Source: Chitinophagaceae bacterium (GTDB taxonomy: Bacteria > Bacteroidota > Bacteroidia > Chitinophagales > Chitinophagaceae). Taken from it: a stretch of 61,586 nucleotides of DNA. A model generated the notes under the pieces. The model saw nothing but the letters and a program-made list of their open reading frames with translations. It was not told the origin of the DNA and did not search any database. Made by a program: the position numbers and the translations under genes. Numbering within the stretch: position 1 is the first letter of the stretch; each line of letters opens with the position of its first letter. The stretch is from contig CANGTM010000003.1 of assembly GCA_947456825.1 (NCBI GenBank), positions 1 to 61,586 of the forward strand. Direction: 5' to 3'. Shown one piece after another: positions 1-8,561 of this stretch.

Positions 1-404
1 GGAGCGATGCGGCCCAACAAGTAACGCCCGGTGTGCTCTCTTCGATGTTGGACCGACTGGTCTGGCGCAACGATGACAGTGCCTCTGTTGAGTATCATAG
101 TGCCCTCGATCAACTCAGGCAGCAGATCAATCAACTAGATGAAGAGGTGTTGCAGTTGCTGGGAAGACGCATGCAGGTAGCCGAGCAGATCGCACTATAT
201 AAAAAAGAGAACAATATCACGATCCTTCAGGCCGGCCGTTGGCATGAGATCATGGAGCGCACACTGGCGCGTGCCGATCAACTCAAGTTGGGAAGGGAAT
301 TCATAACCCAGTATCTCGATGCGTTGCACATGGAGAGCATTCATCATCAACAAAAGATATTGGATCAAGGGCAGCCGGGTAACGACTCCCCGGTCGCCGG
401 GTAA
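1..404 (+). CDS. Bifunctional DAHP synthase/chorismate mutase, C-terminal part (5' end outside window)
   Basis: The frame is open to the left edge, so only the last ~133 residues are visible. The first codons read SDAAQQVTP, like the end of a type I DAHP synthase barrel. The rest is an AroQ-type chorismate mutase helix bundle: LDQLRQQINQLDEEVLQLLGRR, then MQVAEQIALYKKENN, with the Arg/Lys and Glu pattern that binds chorismate. The family condenses PEP with erythrose-4-phosphate and converts chorismate to prephenate. A GTG at 33 could be mistaken for the start, but it lies inside the fusion. aroB follows after 21 bp in the same direction, so this is an aromatic amino acid operon. Calling it a fusion rather than a lone mutase is an inference from the upstream residues. 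Confidence 0.85.
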   Translation, partial: SDAAQQVTPGVLSSMLDRLVWRNDDSASVEYHSALDQLRQQINQLDEEVLQLLGRRMQVAEQIALYKKENNITILQAGRWHEIMERTLARADQLKLGREFITQYLDALHMESIHHQQKILDQGQPGNDSPVAG

Positions 405-425
405 GCCGAACGCCAATCATTCGCT

Positions 426-1448
426 ATGAAAAAAACTCGTTTTTCATTTTCGTCCGGGGTCACCGATTGTTATTTTGACGGAGCCTTCGGTCAACTCAAG
501 CGACTTGCCGATCCGGCCAATACACTGGTAGTTACCGATCAGCACATTTACAAACATCATCGTTCATTATTTACAGGATGGAATACGATCGTATTACGGG
601 CTGGAGAGGAGTATAAGGTTCAAGGCACGGTGGATGCGCTCATAGAGCAACTCATTTCGCTAAAAGCCGACCGTACGACTACGTTGGTTGGGGTGGGCGG
701 AGGTGTTGTAACCGACCTGGTAGGGTATACCGCTGCCATTTATATGCGGGGGCTTCGTTTTGGTTTTGTGCCAACCACGTTGCTGGCGATGGTCGATGCC
801 GCCATTGGTGGAAAGAACGGTGTGGATGTGGGCATCTATAAGAACATGGCGGGTACTGTTCGTCAGCCTGCATTTTTGCTGTACGATATTTCGTTGTTGT
901 CGACCCTGCCCATGGCTGAGTGGCAAAACGGGTTTGCAGAGATCATAAAGCATGCGGCCATAATGGATGCAGCGTTATTTGGTACGCTCGAAAAGCGTAC
1001 GCTACCGTTCTATCAACAAGATCGGGCTGCGCTGGTCGCATTGATCGCCCGAAATGCGAGGTTGAAGTATAAAGTAGTGCGATCGGATGAGCACGAAAAG
1101 GGCAATAGAAAATGGCTCAATTTCGGGCACACCATGGGGCATGCGCTGGAAAACCAGTATCAGCTTTCTCATGGCCAAGCCATTTCGCTGGGGATGATGA
1201 CGGCCGCCACTTTATCGGAGCATTACTTGGGTTTTGCGGCGCTCGATCGTCTCGAAGGGTTGTTAGCTCGCTATGGGTTGCCCACCCGCGCCAGCTATAA
1301 TCTAAAAAAAGCACTATCGGTACTGCGCATGGATAAGAAGAGGCGGTCGGACAGCATTCAATATGTTTTGTTGCAAAAGATCGGTAAGGCCGCTATTCAT
1401 TCAATTCGGTTCGATCGACTCGAAAAGCAGTTAGCCAAACAACAGTGA
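426..1448 (+). CDS. aroB: 3-dehydroquinate synthase
   Basis: AroB turns DAHP into 3-dehydroquinate using NAD+ and a divalent metal, the second step of the shikimate pathway, in the cytoplasm. At 340 residues it has the family length. The NAD-binding segment GGGVVTDLVGY lies near residue 92, the substrate segment DAAIGGKNGVD near 123, the metal Glu in GFAEIIKHA near 171, and the metal histidines in NFGHTMGHALE near 232. The ATG at 426 gives a natural N-terminus (MKKTRFSF). The stop codon overlaps the GTG start of aroA by 4 bp (GTGA), which suggests translational coupling. Confidence 0.95.
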   Translation: MKKTRFSFSSGVTDCYFDGAFGQLKRLADPANTLVVTDQHIYKHHRSLFTGWNTIVLRAGEEYKVQGTVDALIEQLISLKADRTTTLVGVGGGVVTDLVGYTAAIYMRGLRFGFVPTTLLAMVDAAIGGKNGVDVGIYKNMAGTVRQPAFLLYDISLLSTLPMAEWQNGFAEIIKHAAIMDAALFGTLEKRTLPFYQQDRAALVALIARNARLKYKVVRSDEHEKGNRKWLNFGHTMGHALENQYQLSHGQAISLGMMTAATLSEHYLGFAALDRLEGLLARYGLPTRASYNLKKALSVLRMDKKRRSDSIQYVLLQKIGKAAIHSIRFDRLEKQLAKQQ

Positions 1449-2800
1449 AAGTAGTAGTACATCCCTCTCGCTTAGGGGGCACGCTGCGGGTGCCTGCATC
1501 GAAAAGTGTAATGCAGCGTGCCTGTGCCGCTGCCCTGATACGAAAGGGAGAAACCATTCTTTTTCACCCGGGGCATTCAGCCGATGATGAGGCTGCAATT
1601 TCTGTGATCGTTGCTCTGGGGGCCACCGTGCAAAGGCAGAACGATAAGTTGCATATCGTAAGTAAGGGACTGGTGGCTGAAAGACCGCTGCAGATTGATT
1701 GCGGTGAGTCCGGGCTGGGCATCCGGATGTTTACGCCCATCGCAGCCTGCCTCTCACAACCGGTCACGTTGACCGGAAGAGGTAGTTTACAGCGGCGTCC
1801 TATGGACTTCTTCAATGAGGTATTGCCACAGCTGGGAGTCGTTGTCCGCACCACAAATGGAAGATTGCCGATAGATGTAGAGGGACCATTAGTACCCGCT
1901 TCTATTGAAATAGATGGCACACTTAGTTCGCAATTTTTGACCGGATTATTATTTGCCTTTGCGGTGTCGGGAGCCAAGAACGTCTCGATTACGGTAAAAG
2001 GACTGGTCAGTAAGCCCTATATAGATCTGACCCTTGCGGTGCTGCGTTCCTTTGGATTGCCATGCCCGGAGAATAGAGGGTATGAGGTTTTTCATTTTTC
2101 GACCATGGACCCTATGTCCGGCAACAACAATGGTACAGGTGAGGATGGTGCTGATGCACCAGTGCGATCCGCAATACATCGCCCTGCTTTGGGTAGCCCA
2201 CTTTTGTATACAGTGGAGTCGGATTGGAGCAGTGCCTCTTTTCTTTTGGTGGCGGGAGCGTTGGCAGGGCCTATCCATGTTCAGGGATTAGACTTGCAGT
2301 CGTATCAATCCGATCGTGCCCTGTTGCAAGTGCTCGATGAGGCCGGAGTATCGTATGCCGTCGATGCAAAAGGAATAGTCGTACATCCGTCCGAGATAAA
2401 GCCATTTGTCTTCGATGCCACGGATTGTCCCGATCTTTTTCCGCCACTCGTTGCGTTGGCAGCCTATGCGCAAGGAACTTCGATCATAAAAGGAGCTCAC
2501 CGGTTGCAGCATAAGGAAAGTAATCGCGCACAAACCTTACAGCAAGAATTTGCGAAGATGGGAGTGGGGATACAATCAATTGATGACTCGTTGGTCATTG
2601 AAGGAGGCGGGGTGGTGCAGGGAGCCAACGTCTCTTCTTGCGATGATCATCGTATTGCAATGGCACTAGCCGTAGCTGCCCTTCGTGCAAACGGGTCAAC
2701 CACCATCTCAGGAGCCGAGGCCATCAGCAAGTCGTATCCCTCTTTCTTTGCGGACCTCTCGTTGCTGGGAGCCTCCGTATCTTTACCGGACCTTAATTGA
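1445..2800 (+). CDS. aroA: 3-phosphoshikimate 1-carboxyvinyltransferase (EPSP synthase)
   Basis: AroA joins PEP to shikimate-3-phosphate. Visible family motifs are PASKSVMQRA near residue 17 (substrate Lys/Ser), CGESGLGIRMF near 86, RRPMDFF near 118, HRLQHKESNR near 352 and CDDHRIAMA near 399. The start is GTG at 1445, overlapping the aroB stop. At 451 residues it is some 20-40 longer than usual. The extra length sits at about residues 220-252, a Gly/Asn/Asp-rich stretch (MSGNNNGTGEDG and following) just before the conserved DWSSASFLL segment. The catalytic motifs are intact, so the enzyme should work. Whether the insert is common in close relatives cannot be told from here. Confidence 0.95.
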   Translation: MKVVVHPSRLGGTLRVPASKSVMQRACAAALIRKGETILFHPGHSADDEAAISVIVALGATVQRQNDKLHIVSKGLVAERPLQIDCGESGLGIRMFTPIAACLSQPVTLTGRGSLQRRPMDFFNEVLPQLGVVVRTTNGRLPIDVEGPLVPASIEIDGTLSSQFLTGLLFAFAVSGAKNVSITVKGLVSKPYIDLTLAVLRSFGLPCPENRGYEVFHFSTMDPMSGNNNGTGEDGADAPVRSAIHRPALGSPLLYTVESDWSSASFLLVAGALAGPIHVQGLDLQSYQSDRALLQVLDEAGVSYAVDAKGIVVHPSEIKPFVFDATDCPDLFPPLVALAAYAQGTSIIKGAHRLQHKESNRAQTLQQEFAKMGVGIQSIDDSLVIEGGGVVQGANVSSCDDHRIAMALAVAALRANGSTTISGAEAISKSYPSFFADLSLLGASVSLPDLN

Positions 2801-2807
2801 GAAAGCA

Positions 2808-3803
2808 GTGAATTCGTTCGGACAACTATTCAGCATAAAGATCTTTGGTGAGTCGCATGGCGAATCGGTTGGTATTTTGATCGATGGTTGCCCGGCCGGT
2901 CTTTCATTGTCGCCAGAAGATCTGTTGGCCGACATAGAACGCAGAAAAGGCGGGCAGCAACCCGGTACTACGCCTCGCACCGAAGAGGATCGGCCTTATT
3001 TTAAAAGCGGATTGTTTCAGGGAAAAACGACCGGTGCTCCTTTGCTGATTTTATTTGAGAATAACAACACCCGCAGCAGCGACTACGATAAACAACGCAG
3101 CATTCCTCGGCCGGGCCATGCCGATTTTGTCGCCGGTAAAAAGTTCGGTGGTTTCGAGGACTATCGGGGTAGCGGTCATTTTAGCGGGCGATTGACATTG
3201 CCGTTGGTGGCTGCCGGCGTCATTGCTAAAAAATTATTGGGTGCTGTTCACGTCAAGGCTACCCTTATTGAAGTAGGCGGGCATTCAGATATAGAGCAGG
3301 GCATTGCCGTTGCCATCGAGCAAAACGACAGTGTAGGAGGTATTGTAGAATGTCGTGTCAGTGGGCTTCCGATCGGTCTGGGAGAACCTTTTTTCGATGC
3401 CACCGAGTCGTTACTGGCGCATGCGGTATTTGCTGTTCCTGCAATACGTGGTATTGAATTTGGCACCGGCTTTGCGGCGGCCAAGCTATTTGGCAGTCAA
3501 CACAACGATGCGATAGAAGATAGCATGGGTACTACCCGAAGCAATCATGCCGGGGGTATTGTGGGTGGTTTGACCAACGGTAATGAGCTGGTTTTCCGCG
3601 TTGCGGTAAAACCTACTTCCTCTACGCCCAAGGAGCAGCGAAGTCTCAATACCCAGAGTGGGCAACAAGAGGATTTCGTCATCAAGGGGCGTCATGATCT
3701 ATGCATTGCGCTTCGGGTACCGGTTGTAATAGAAGCGGTCACTGCCATTGTGCTGGCTGACCTGCTATTGCGAGAGCAGCGACTCTCACGCGTGTTGTCT
3801 TAG
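2808..3803 (+). CDS. aroC: Chorismate synthase
   Basis: AroC removes phosphate from EPSP to give chorismate and needs reduced FMN. The protein (331 residues) begins VNSFGQLFSIKIFGESHGES, the standard N-terminus, with GTG at 2808 as start. The purine-rich GAGAAAG at 2800-2806 lies just in front. The same frame is open to 2685 inside aroA, but that extension has no family similarity. Further signatures are RPGHADF near residue 102, GSGHFSGRLT near 122 and the C-terminal RVPVVIEAVTA. It follows aroA after 7 bp and is the last gene of the operon. It runs convergently into the dipeptidase gene with 17 bp between stops. Confidence 0.95.
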   Translation: MNSFGQLFSIKIFGESHGESVGILIDGCPAGLSLSPEDLLADIERRKGGQQPGTTPRTEEDRPYFKSGLFQGKTTGAPLLILFENNNTRSSDYDKQRSIPRPGHADFVAGKKFGGFEDYRGSGHFSGRLTLPLVAAGVIAKKLLGAVHVKATLIEVGGHSDIEQGIAVAIEQNDSVGGIVECRVSGLPIGLGEPFFDATESLLAHAVFAVPAIRGIEFGTGFAAAKLFGSQHNDAIEDSMGTTRSNHAGGIVGGLTNGNELVFRVAVKPTSSTPKEQRSLNTQSGQQEDFVIKGRHDLCIALRVPVVIEAVTAIVLADLLLREQRLSRVLS

Positions 3804-3820
3804 TCTTAGCGGGCCGACCA

Positions 3821-4534
3821 TCATCTTATTTTTTTAAAGGGAATATTGAGCAATCCAAATTTTGCTCCATTGGGTAGGGAGTAGTGCCACCACTCGGTTT
3901 CGAGTGCAACGAATCCTTGCGCGATCATCTCTTCGCGCAAAAGTTTTCTGTTTTGCAGCACAGTTGCCGGCAGGTCGGTAAAACTATGATGTGCGGTATC
4001 AGAGAAATTATCGAATCCGGTACCCATATCCAGTTCTTGTTGTGTGTGCAGGTCGATCAGGGTAAGGTCAACGGCAATGCCTCGGTTGTGTCCGCTTCCT
4101 TTGGCCGGATTAGCCACATACCGTTCATCACCAATCAGTTTCCAGAACAGCTCCGTAACTCCAAAAGGACGATAGGCATCAAAGATCTTAAGGCCCCATC
4201 CTTTTTTTCTGAGGGAGGCCGCCACCCTGGATAAAGCCTCTGCAGCTGGTTTTCGCAGATAACAGAATCTTGTTCCCAGGGGGTAGAGAGCTTGGCCCGT
4301 AAAATTTTGGCTCGTGGCGTAGCGTAGGTCGTAGACCGGATTTTCGATAACGGTGCGGAGCTCAATCAACGCTTGGTCCGGATCTTTTCGAACCAATGAT
4401 TTGTATTCGCTTTTTTTCTCTATGACCACTGGACGCTGGTAGGTGGGTTGGGCCTGCAACGAGCAAGGGGATAGGGTGGTAACAAATAGCCCCCCAAGGC
4501 TCAGCAGGGCCGCTAAAAATCGGTAAGAAAGCAT
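3821..4534 (-). CDS. ddpX: D-alanyl-D-alanine dipeptidase, VanX/DdpX-like, exported
   Basis: Peptidase family M15D enzymes cleave D-Ala-D-Ala with one zinc. The zinc site reads SGHNRGIAVDLTL near residue 146 (His and Asp ligands) and ETEWWHYSL near 215 (catalytic Glu, third ligand His). The FDAYRP segment near 119 holds the conserved Arg. A hydrophobic signal peptide (LAALLSLGGLFVTTL) ends near residue 28 at LQAQ, so it is probably periplasmic or a surface protein. No other vancomycin-resistance genes (vanH, vanA, vanR/S) are nearby, so peptidoglycan recycling or D-Ala scavenging is likelier than resistance. It is a single gene, transcribed toward aroC. Confidence 0.88.
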   Translation of the reverse strand: MLSYRFLAALLSLGGLFVTTLSPCSLQAQPTYQRPVVIEKKSEYKSLVRKDPDQALIELRTVIENPVYDLRYATSQNFTGQALYPLGTRFCYLRKPAAEALSRVAASLRKKGWGLKIFDAYRPFGVTELFWKLIGDERYVANPAKGSGHNRGIAVDLTLIDLHTQQELDMGTGFDNFSDTAHHSFTDLPATVLQNRKLLREEMIAQGFVALETEWWHYSLPNGAKFGLLNIPFKKIR

Positions 4535-4632
4535 GGCTTGTAAGGTAAGTTGTTCTTTTCTTTTTAAAAAACAGGGCTGCCCGGTCGGTTTTACGCCAAA
4601 TATTTTTATTTTAACATATAGAACTTACCCGT

Positions 4633-4640
4633 TATTTTTG
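4633..4640 (+). promoter_or_regulatory. Bacteroidota -7 promoter box for the outer-membrane protein gene
   Basis: TATTTTTG fits TAnnTTTG exactly and lies 27 bp before the ATG at 4668. The upstream DNA is very AT-rich, but I see no clear -33 TTTG at the usual distance. Confidence 0.6.
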
Positions 4641-4667
4641 TAGTGTATAAACCCAAACTATCTCTGT

Positions 4668-5243
4668 ATGAAGAAGTTCTTCAACCTGATCATAGCAGGA
4701 TTTCTGCTGGCAACCGCAGCACAGGCTCAGGATGGCAAATCCATTGGATTTAGCTTTTTTATGAATGATTTTGCCACTGCGCAGCGCATCCGCTCCACCT
4801 CTTTGAACACCGTTATCAACGATAAGACCTTTGCGCGTATGGGCGAGATGAATTCCGGATTTGCCGTTAACTACTACAAGCAAATGCGTGAACGCATGTC
4901 GTTCAATGCCATGCTGGGCGTTTCCGGAGTTCGTTATCCCATGCCCGGTCGCAACATTACCAGAAACGGAACCCTGCTTGAGTTCAGCGCTACCCTCAAT
5001 GCCATGATGACCACCGACGAGTACTATGTACAGCCTTATCTGGTGTTGGGTGTGGGTATGCATAAGTTCGACGTTCATTATGGGGCCTTCATGCCGGCCG
5101 GCCTGGGGTTGAAACTGAACATACTGGGAGATGCCAGTGTAATGGTGACCTCTACTTACCGCGTTCCTGTTACCAACGAGACGGCCAATTATCATTTTCA
5201 GCATGCCATCGGCATTGCCGCCCCGCTGGGAAAGAAAAAATAA
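4668..5243 (+). CDS. Small outer-membrane beta-barrel-like protein
   Basis: The 191-residue protein starts with a clear signal peptide (MKKFFNLIIAGFLLATAAQA, cleavage near AQA-QD). The rest alternates polar and hydrophobic residues as in an 8-strand barrel: AVNYYKQMRERMSFNAMLGVSG, later YVQPYLVLGVGMHKF and VMVTSTYRVPV. It ends with an aromatic-containing strand and a short lysine tail. It has its own promoter and a strong terminator, so it is a single-gene unit. I do not recognise a specific family and cannot name a ligand or partner. A small porin-like or structural OM protein is the plainest reading. Confidence 0.7.
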   Translation: MKKFFNLIIAGFLLATAAQAQDGKSIGFSFFMNDFATAQRIRSTSLNTVINDKTFARMGEMNSGFAVNYYKQMRERMSFNAMLGVSGVRYPMPGRNITRNGTLLEFSATLNAMMTTDEYYVQPYLVLGVGMHKFDVHYGAFMPAGLGLKLNILGDASVMVTSTYRVPVTNETANYHFQHAIGIAAPLGKKK

Positions 5244-5277
5244 TTCCTCCGAACGGTTTCTTGACACATAATTCAGC

Positions 5278-5302
5278 AACCCCGCCCAGGCGGGGTTTTT
5301 TT
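5278..5302 (+). terminator. Rho-independent terminator after the outer-membrane protein gene
   Basis: AACCCCGCC (5278-5286) pairs perfectly with GGCGGGGTT (5289-5297) and runs into seven Ts. It separates this gene from fusA; its T-tract lies where the -33 region of the fusA promoter would fall. Confidence 0.9.
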
Positions 5303-5315
5303 ATGGTTTTTCCCC

Positions 5316-5323
5316 TACCTTTG
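5316..5323 (+). promoter_or_regulatory. -7 promoter box for fusA
   Basis: TACCTTTG matches TAnnTTTG, 27 bp before the fusA ATG. It sits 13 bp after the preceding terminator. The -33 region is a T-run rather than a clean TTTG. Confidence 0.65.
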
Positions 5324-5350
5324 CGGCCTTAAAATTCATATTCAACCACC

Positions 5351-7495
5351 ATGGCAGACTTAAAGTATCAACGCAATTTTGGTATCGCCGCCCACATCGA
5401 TGCCGGCAAGACCACTACCACTGAGCGAATTCTTCGCTACACCGGTATGATCCACCGTATTGGAGAGGTGCACGAAGGTGCCGCTACCACCGACTGGATG
5501 GAGCAAGAAAAAGAGAGAGGTATCACCATCACCTCTGCCGCGGTGAGCTGTAAGTGGAACTTTCCAACCGATAAAGGAAAGAATACTGCCGACACTAAGC
5601 CTTACTATTTTAATATCATCGATACCCCCGGTCACGTGGACTTTACCGTAGAGGTAGAACGTTCCATGCGTGTACTGGACGGACTGATCGCCCTGTTCTC
5701 TGCGGTTGATGGAGTAGAGCCTCAGTCGGAGACTGTTTGGCGTCAGGCCAACCGTTATGGCGTTCCTCGTATTGGTTTTGTCAACAAGATGGATCGTGCC
5801 GGTGCCGACTTTTTGAACGTGGTCAAGCAAGTAAAAGAGATGCTGGGCTCAAAGGCCGTGCCGCTGCAATTGCCCATTGGTGCCGAAGATAACTTTAAAG
5901 GAGTGGTCGATCTGATCAAGATGAAAGGGATCATCTGGCATGCCGAGACCGAAGGAATGACCTTCGATGAGATCGACGTACCTGCCGATATGGTGGACGA
6001 AGCCATGGAGTGGAGAGCTTCATTGGTAGAGGCCGTAGCCGAGTACGATGATACGCTTATGGAGAAGTTCTTTGAAGATCCTAACAGCATTTCTGAAGGG
6101 GAGATTCACGAGGCCATCCGTAAGGCGACCATCGATCTGTCGATCGTTCCTATGATGTGCGGCTCCTCTTTCAAGAACAAAGGTGTCCAGACCGCATTGG
6201 ATGCCGTTTGCCGCTACCTGCCTTCTCCCATCGATATTCCCGATACCAAAGGAACCAATCCTGATACGGGCGAAGAACTGACTCGTAAGGCCGATCCAAA
6301 GGAGCCTTTTGCGGCTCTCGCCTTTAAGATCATGACCGATCCTTTTGTGGGTCGTCTGGCCTTCTTCCGCGCATATTCCGGTCGTCTCGACGCCGGTTCT
6401 TACGTACTCAATGTGCGTAGTGGTAAAAAAGAGCGTATCAGCCGTATCATGAAGATGTTCGCCAATAAGCAAAATCCCATTGACTTTATCGAGGCAGGAG
6501 ATATCGGAGCTGCGGTTGGTTTCAAAGAGATCAAGACAGGAGACACGCTTTGCGACGAGAATCACCCCATCACACTCGAGAATATGTTTATTCCCGAGCC
6601 GGTGATCGCGGTAGCGGTTGAGCCCAAGACACAGGCCGACGTTGATAAAATGGGTATGGCCATTGCTAAATTGGTCGAGGAAGATCCTACACTGCGTGTG
6701 AATACCGACGAAGAAACCGGTCAAACCATTTTGCGTGGAATGGGAGAGCTTCACCTTGAGATCATCGTTGACCGTATGCGTCGCGAGTTCAAAGTAGAAG
6801 TGAACCAGGGAGCTCCTCAGGTGGCTTACAAAGAAGCATTCGTAAACACGGTAGAACATCGTGAGACGCTGAAAAAGCAGACAGGTGGTCGCGGTAAGTT
6901 CGCTGATATCGTCTTTAGCCTGGGTCCTGTGGATGCCGAGTGGCAAACCGAGAATCCGGACAAACATTACCAATTCGTCAATGACCTTTTCGGAGGATCC
7001 ATTCCTCGTGAATTCGTTCCTGCCATTCAAAAAGGATTCGAGCAATCGATGACTACGGGTGTACTGGCCAACTATCCAGTGGCGAATATGAAGATCCGTG
7101 TATTTGATGGCAGCTTCCACGCGGTGGACTCCGACTCTATGTCGTTCGAACTTTGCGCTAAGCAAGGCTTCCGCGAGGCAGCCCGCAAAGCCAAGCCCGT
7201 GTTGCTGGAGCCCATCATGAAAGTAGAAGTGGTAACTCCCGATCAATACATGGGAGATGTTACAGGAGACTTGAATCGTCGCCGAGGTATGATGGAAGGT
7301 ATGGATAGTCGTGCAGGTGCCCAGGTCATCAAGGCCAAGGTTCCTCTGAGCGAGATGTTCGGTTACGTAACACAGCTCCGCTCACTGAGTTCAGGACGTG
7401 CTTCCTCAACCATGGAGTTCTCTCACTATTCTCCCGCACCGACCAATATCGCCGAAGAGGTGATCGCAAAGGTGAAGGGAAAAGTGAATGCTTAA
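5351..7495 (+). CDS. fusA: Elongation factor G
   Basis: EF-G is the GTPase that drives translocation on the ribosome. The 714-residue protein has all G motifs: AHIDAGKTT (residues 14-22, P-loop), RGITITSAA (switch), DTPGHVDF (G3) and NKMD (G4). Domains II-V follow, with the domain IV segment GGRGKFADI near residue 515 and a C-terminal EF-G domain V ending near [12 protein letters not shown]. In most Bacteroidota fusA sits between rpsG and rpsJ. Here the upstream neighbour is an unrelated membrane protein gene, and a terminator plus 460 bp separate it from rpsJ, so fusA is a stand-alone unit. The sequence gives no reason to think it is a specialised EF-G2. Confidence 0.97.
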   Translation: MADLKYQRNFGIAAHIDAGKTTTTERILRYTGMIHRIGEVHEGAATTDWMEQEKERGITITSAAVSCKWNFPTDKGKNTADTKPYYFNIIDTPGHVDFTVEVERSMRVLDGLIALFSAVDGVEPQSETVWRQANRYGVPRIGFVNKMDRAGADFLNVVKQVKEMLGSKAVPLQLPIGAEDNFKGVVDLIKMKGIIWHAETEGMTFDEIDVPADMVDEAMEWRASLVEAVAEYDDTLMEKFFEDPNSISEGEIHEAIRKATIDLSIVPMMCGSSFKNKGVQTALDAVCRYLPSPIDIPDTKGTNPDTGEELTRKADPKEPFAALAFKIMTDPFVGRLAFFRAYSGRLDAGSYVLNVRSGKKERISRIMKMFANKQNPIDFIEAGDIGAAVGFKEIKTGDTLCDENHPITLENMFIPEPVIAVAVEPKTQADVDKMGMAIAKLVEEDPTLRVNTDEETGQTILRGMGELHLEIIVDRMRREFKVEVNQGAPQVAYKEAFVNTVEHRETLKKQTGGRGKFADIVFSLGPVDAEWQTENPDKHYQFVNDLFGGSIPREFVPAIQKGFEQSMTTGVLANYPVANMKIRVFDGSFHAVDSDSMSFELCAKQGFREAARKAKPVLLEPIMKVEVVTPDQYMGDVTGDLNRRRGMMEGMDSRAGAQVIKAKVPLSEMFGYVTQLRSLSSGRASSTMEFSHYSPAPTNIAEEVIAKVKGKVNA

Positions 7496-7517
7496 TCGTT
7501 CTTTCTTCAATAGATTG

Positions 7518-7545
7518 AGACCGTCCTTTGGGCGGTCTTTTTTTT
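7518..7545 (+). terminator. Rho-independent terminator of fusA
   Basis: AGACCGTCC (7518-7526), loop TTT, then GGGCGGTCT (7530-7538) with one G-U pair, followed by eight Ts. It starts 23 bp after the fusA stop. Confidence 0.9.
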
Positions 7546-7569
7546 GCGCTCACCTCAATGAAAAACGGA

Positions 7570-7673
7570 TGGGATCATGGGTGCGCTCGCCTTGTGAACA
7601 ACGGCTAAAAATCGACCCGCTCTCCGTTTTTTCGGGCGCCGTTGTTCAAGGGCTTCGCTTACCCATGATCCCA
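7570..7673. repeat. Long imperfect inverted repeat in the fusA-rpsJ gap
   Basis: The outer arms are a perfect 13-bp match (7570-7582, TGGGATCATGGGT, with 7661-7673). The inner arms are a perfect 11-bp match (7595-7605, TGAACAACGGC, with 7638-7648). The two 12-nt stretches between them pair poorly, and the loop is 32 nt. It lies downstream of the fusA terminator and about 220 bp before the rpsJ promoter. No gene is credible in it. It could be a mobile REP/MITE-like palindrome or a structured RNA; the sequence alone does not decide. Confidence 0.7.
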
Positions 7674-7895
7674 CCCTTGAAATCATCAGGGGCCTACCCG
7701 TGCCATCGACCTAGCTTCAGTGGGGCAGCTGAAGAAAGGTTGAGTGTACGAGTTCGTGGATGGGCTGGGGGGCAGGCCGATGGGCGAAGATTCGCTTTTA
7801 AAATATTGAATTTCATTGTTTTAATAACTGGTACTGGTTTTTGGAACGCAAGTGTAAAGTCCTTTGGTTGAATCCCGAAAAATAGCTACTAACTA
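7674..7895. other. Rest of the fusA-rpsJ gap, no gene seen
   Basis: I find no conserved reading frame here. The only structure is a 6-bp inverted repeat, CTTCAG (7715-7720) with CTGAAG (7729-7734). The stretch turns AT-rich toward the rpsJ promoter. Confidence 0.5.
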
Positions 7896-7927
7896 TTTGG
7901 CAGATACGGACTTCTCCCTTACCTTTG
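7896..7927 (+). promoter_or_regulatory. S10 operon promoter (-33 and -7 boxes)
   Basis: TTTG at 7896-7899 and TACCTTTG at 7920-7927 are 20 bp apart, the textbook Bacteroidota arrangement. The rpsJ ATG follows 29 bp after the -7 box. This is the best promoter match in the window. Confidence 0.85.
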
Positions 7928-7956
7928 CATCCCCTAAAGAAAATGGGAAAAAATTC

Positions 7957-8262
7957 ATGTCGCAGCGAATCAGAATAAAATTGCAGTCTTACGATCACAA
8001 TCTGGTAGATAAATCTGCCGATAAGATCGTAAAAACGGTGCGTGGCACCGGTGCCGTGGTAACAGGTCCTATTCCTTTGCCCACCCGTCGCAAGATCTTT
8101 ACCGTACTGCGCTCGCCGCACGTGAATAAAAAAAGCCGTGAGCAATTTCAACTGGCCACACACAAGCGCCTGCTGGACATTTATACGTCTACCAGCCGTA
8201 CCGTGGATGCCCTGAGCAAACTTGATTTGCCCAGTGGTGTGGAAGTAGAGATCAAAGCGTAG
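7957..8262 (+). CDS. rpsJ: Ribosomal protein S10
   Basis: S10 is a small-subunit head protein and, in many bacteria, a NusB partner in antitermination. The 101-residue sequence [20 protein letters not shown] and later [14 protein letters not shown] are diagnostic. The ATG at 7957 is chosen because it gives the canonical N-terminus. The frame is open further up, but upstream codons run through the promoter. It is the first gene of the S10 cluster and is separated from rplC by an unusually long 299 bp. Confidence 0.97.
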   Translation: MSQRIRIKLQSYDHNLVDKSADKIVKTVRGTGAVVTGPIPLPTRRKIFTVLRSPHVNKKSREQFQLATHKRLLDIYTSTSRTVDALSKLDLPSGVEVEIKA

Positions 8263-8561
8263 TCCACGGTTTAACGGTGTGCGTGTTGTGAAGACACTTG
8301 CACCGGTCGCGTAACGGGAGGTCGCATCTCCTCAGCTCTTATAAAAAACAGATTTTGAAAATTGGCCATCTCTCAATTGGTGCTGCCTGGCATCACCAAA
8401 AAAAGAGCGCTGGCTTTTTAACATAAAACAAGCCATTCAGGGTTTGTTTACTATCGGTACTTCCCCACAAAGGAAAAGGTCGGTAGCAAACGGGGATTGA
8501 AGTTCGAGTCATAATCGATTCGAATTGTCCCAATAACCTTGCAGGCACTAAACCTACGATC
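8263..8561 (+). promoter_or_regulatory. Long rpsJ-rplC intergenic leader with possible RNA structure
   Basis: This is the longest gap inside the ribosomal cluster and holds no credible gene. Several hairpins can be drawn: CGGTG (8275-8279) with CACCG (8301-8305), continued by GTGT (8283-8286) with ACAC (8294-8297); GGAG/CTCC near 8318-8331; a near-palindromic segment at 8380-8398; and AAAAAG/CTTTTT near 8401-8418. Just before rplC, TAACCTTG (8534-8541) is one base off a -7 box. An autoregulatory leader or an internal promoter is plausible, by analogy with other r-protein operons. No known leader family is recognised. Confidence 0.4.

Noticed and set aside
2685-2807. Upstream extension of aroC into aroA
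   Set aside because: The added residues match nothing in chorismate synthase; the family N-terminus begins exactly at the GTG at 2808.
3821-4534. Vancomycin-resistance cluster around the VanX-like gene
   Set aside because: No vanH, ligase or two-component genes are adjacent, and the protein is exported, unlike cytoplasmic VanX.
4632-5279. A 215-codon minus-strand frame opposite the small outer-membrane protein
   Set aside because: The plus strand has the signal peptide, promoter and terminator; the minus-strand product looks random.
6020-7246. A 408-codon open frame on the minus strand opposite fusA
   Set aside because: It mirrors a strongly conserved EF-G gene, gives no recognisable domain and has no promoter box. 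Long antisense frames are expected from the codon bias of fusA.
7570-7673. Integron attC site
   Set aside because: The palindrome has no RYYYAAC/GTTRRRY core boxes, and no integrase or cassette genes are near.
7488-7871. A 127-codon plus-strand frame after fusA
   Set aside because: It starts inside fusA and runs through the terminator and the inverted repeat; composition is unlike the other genes.
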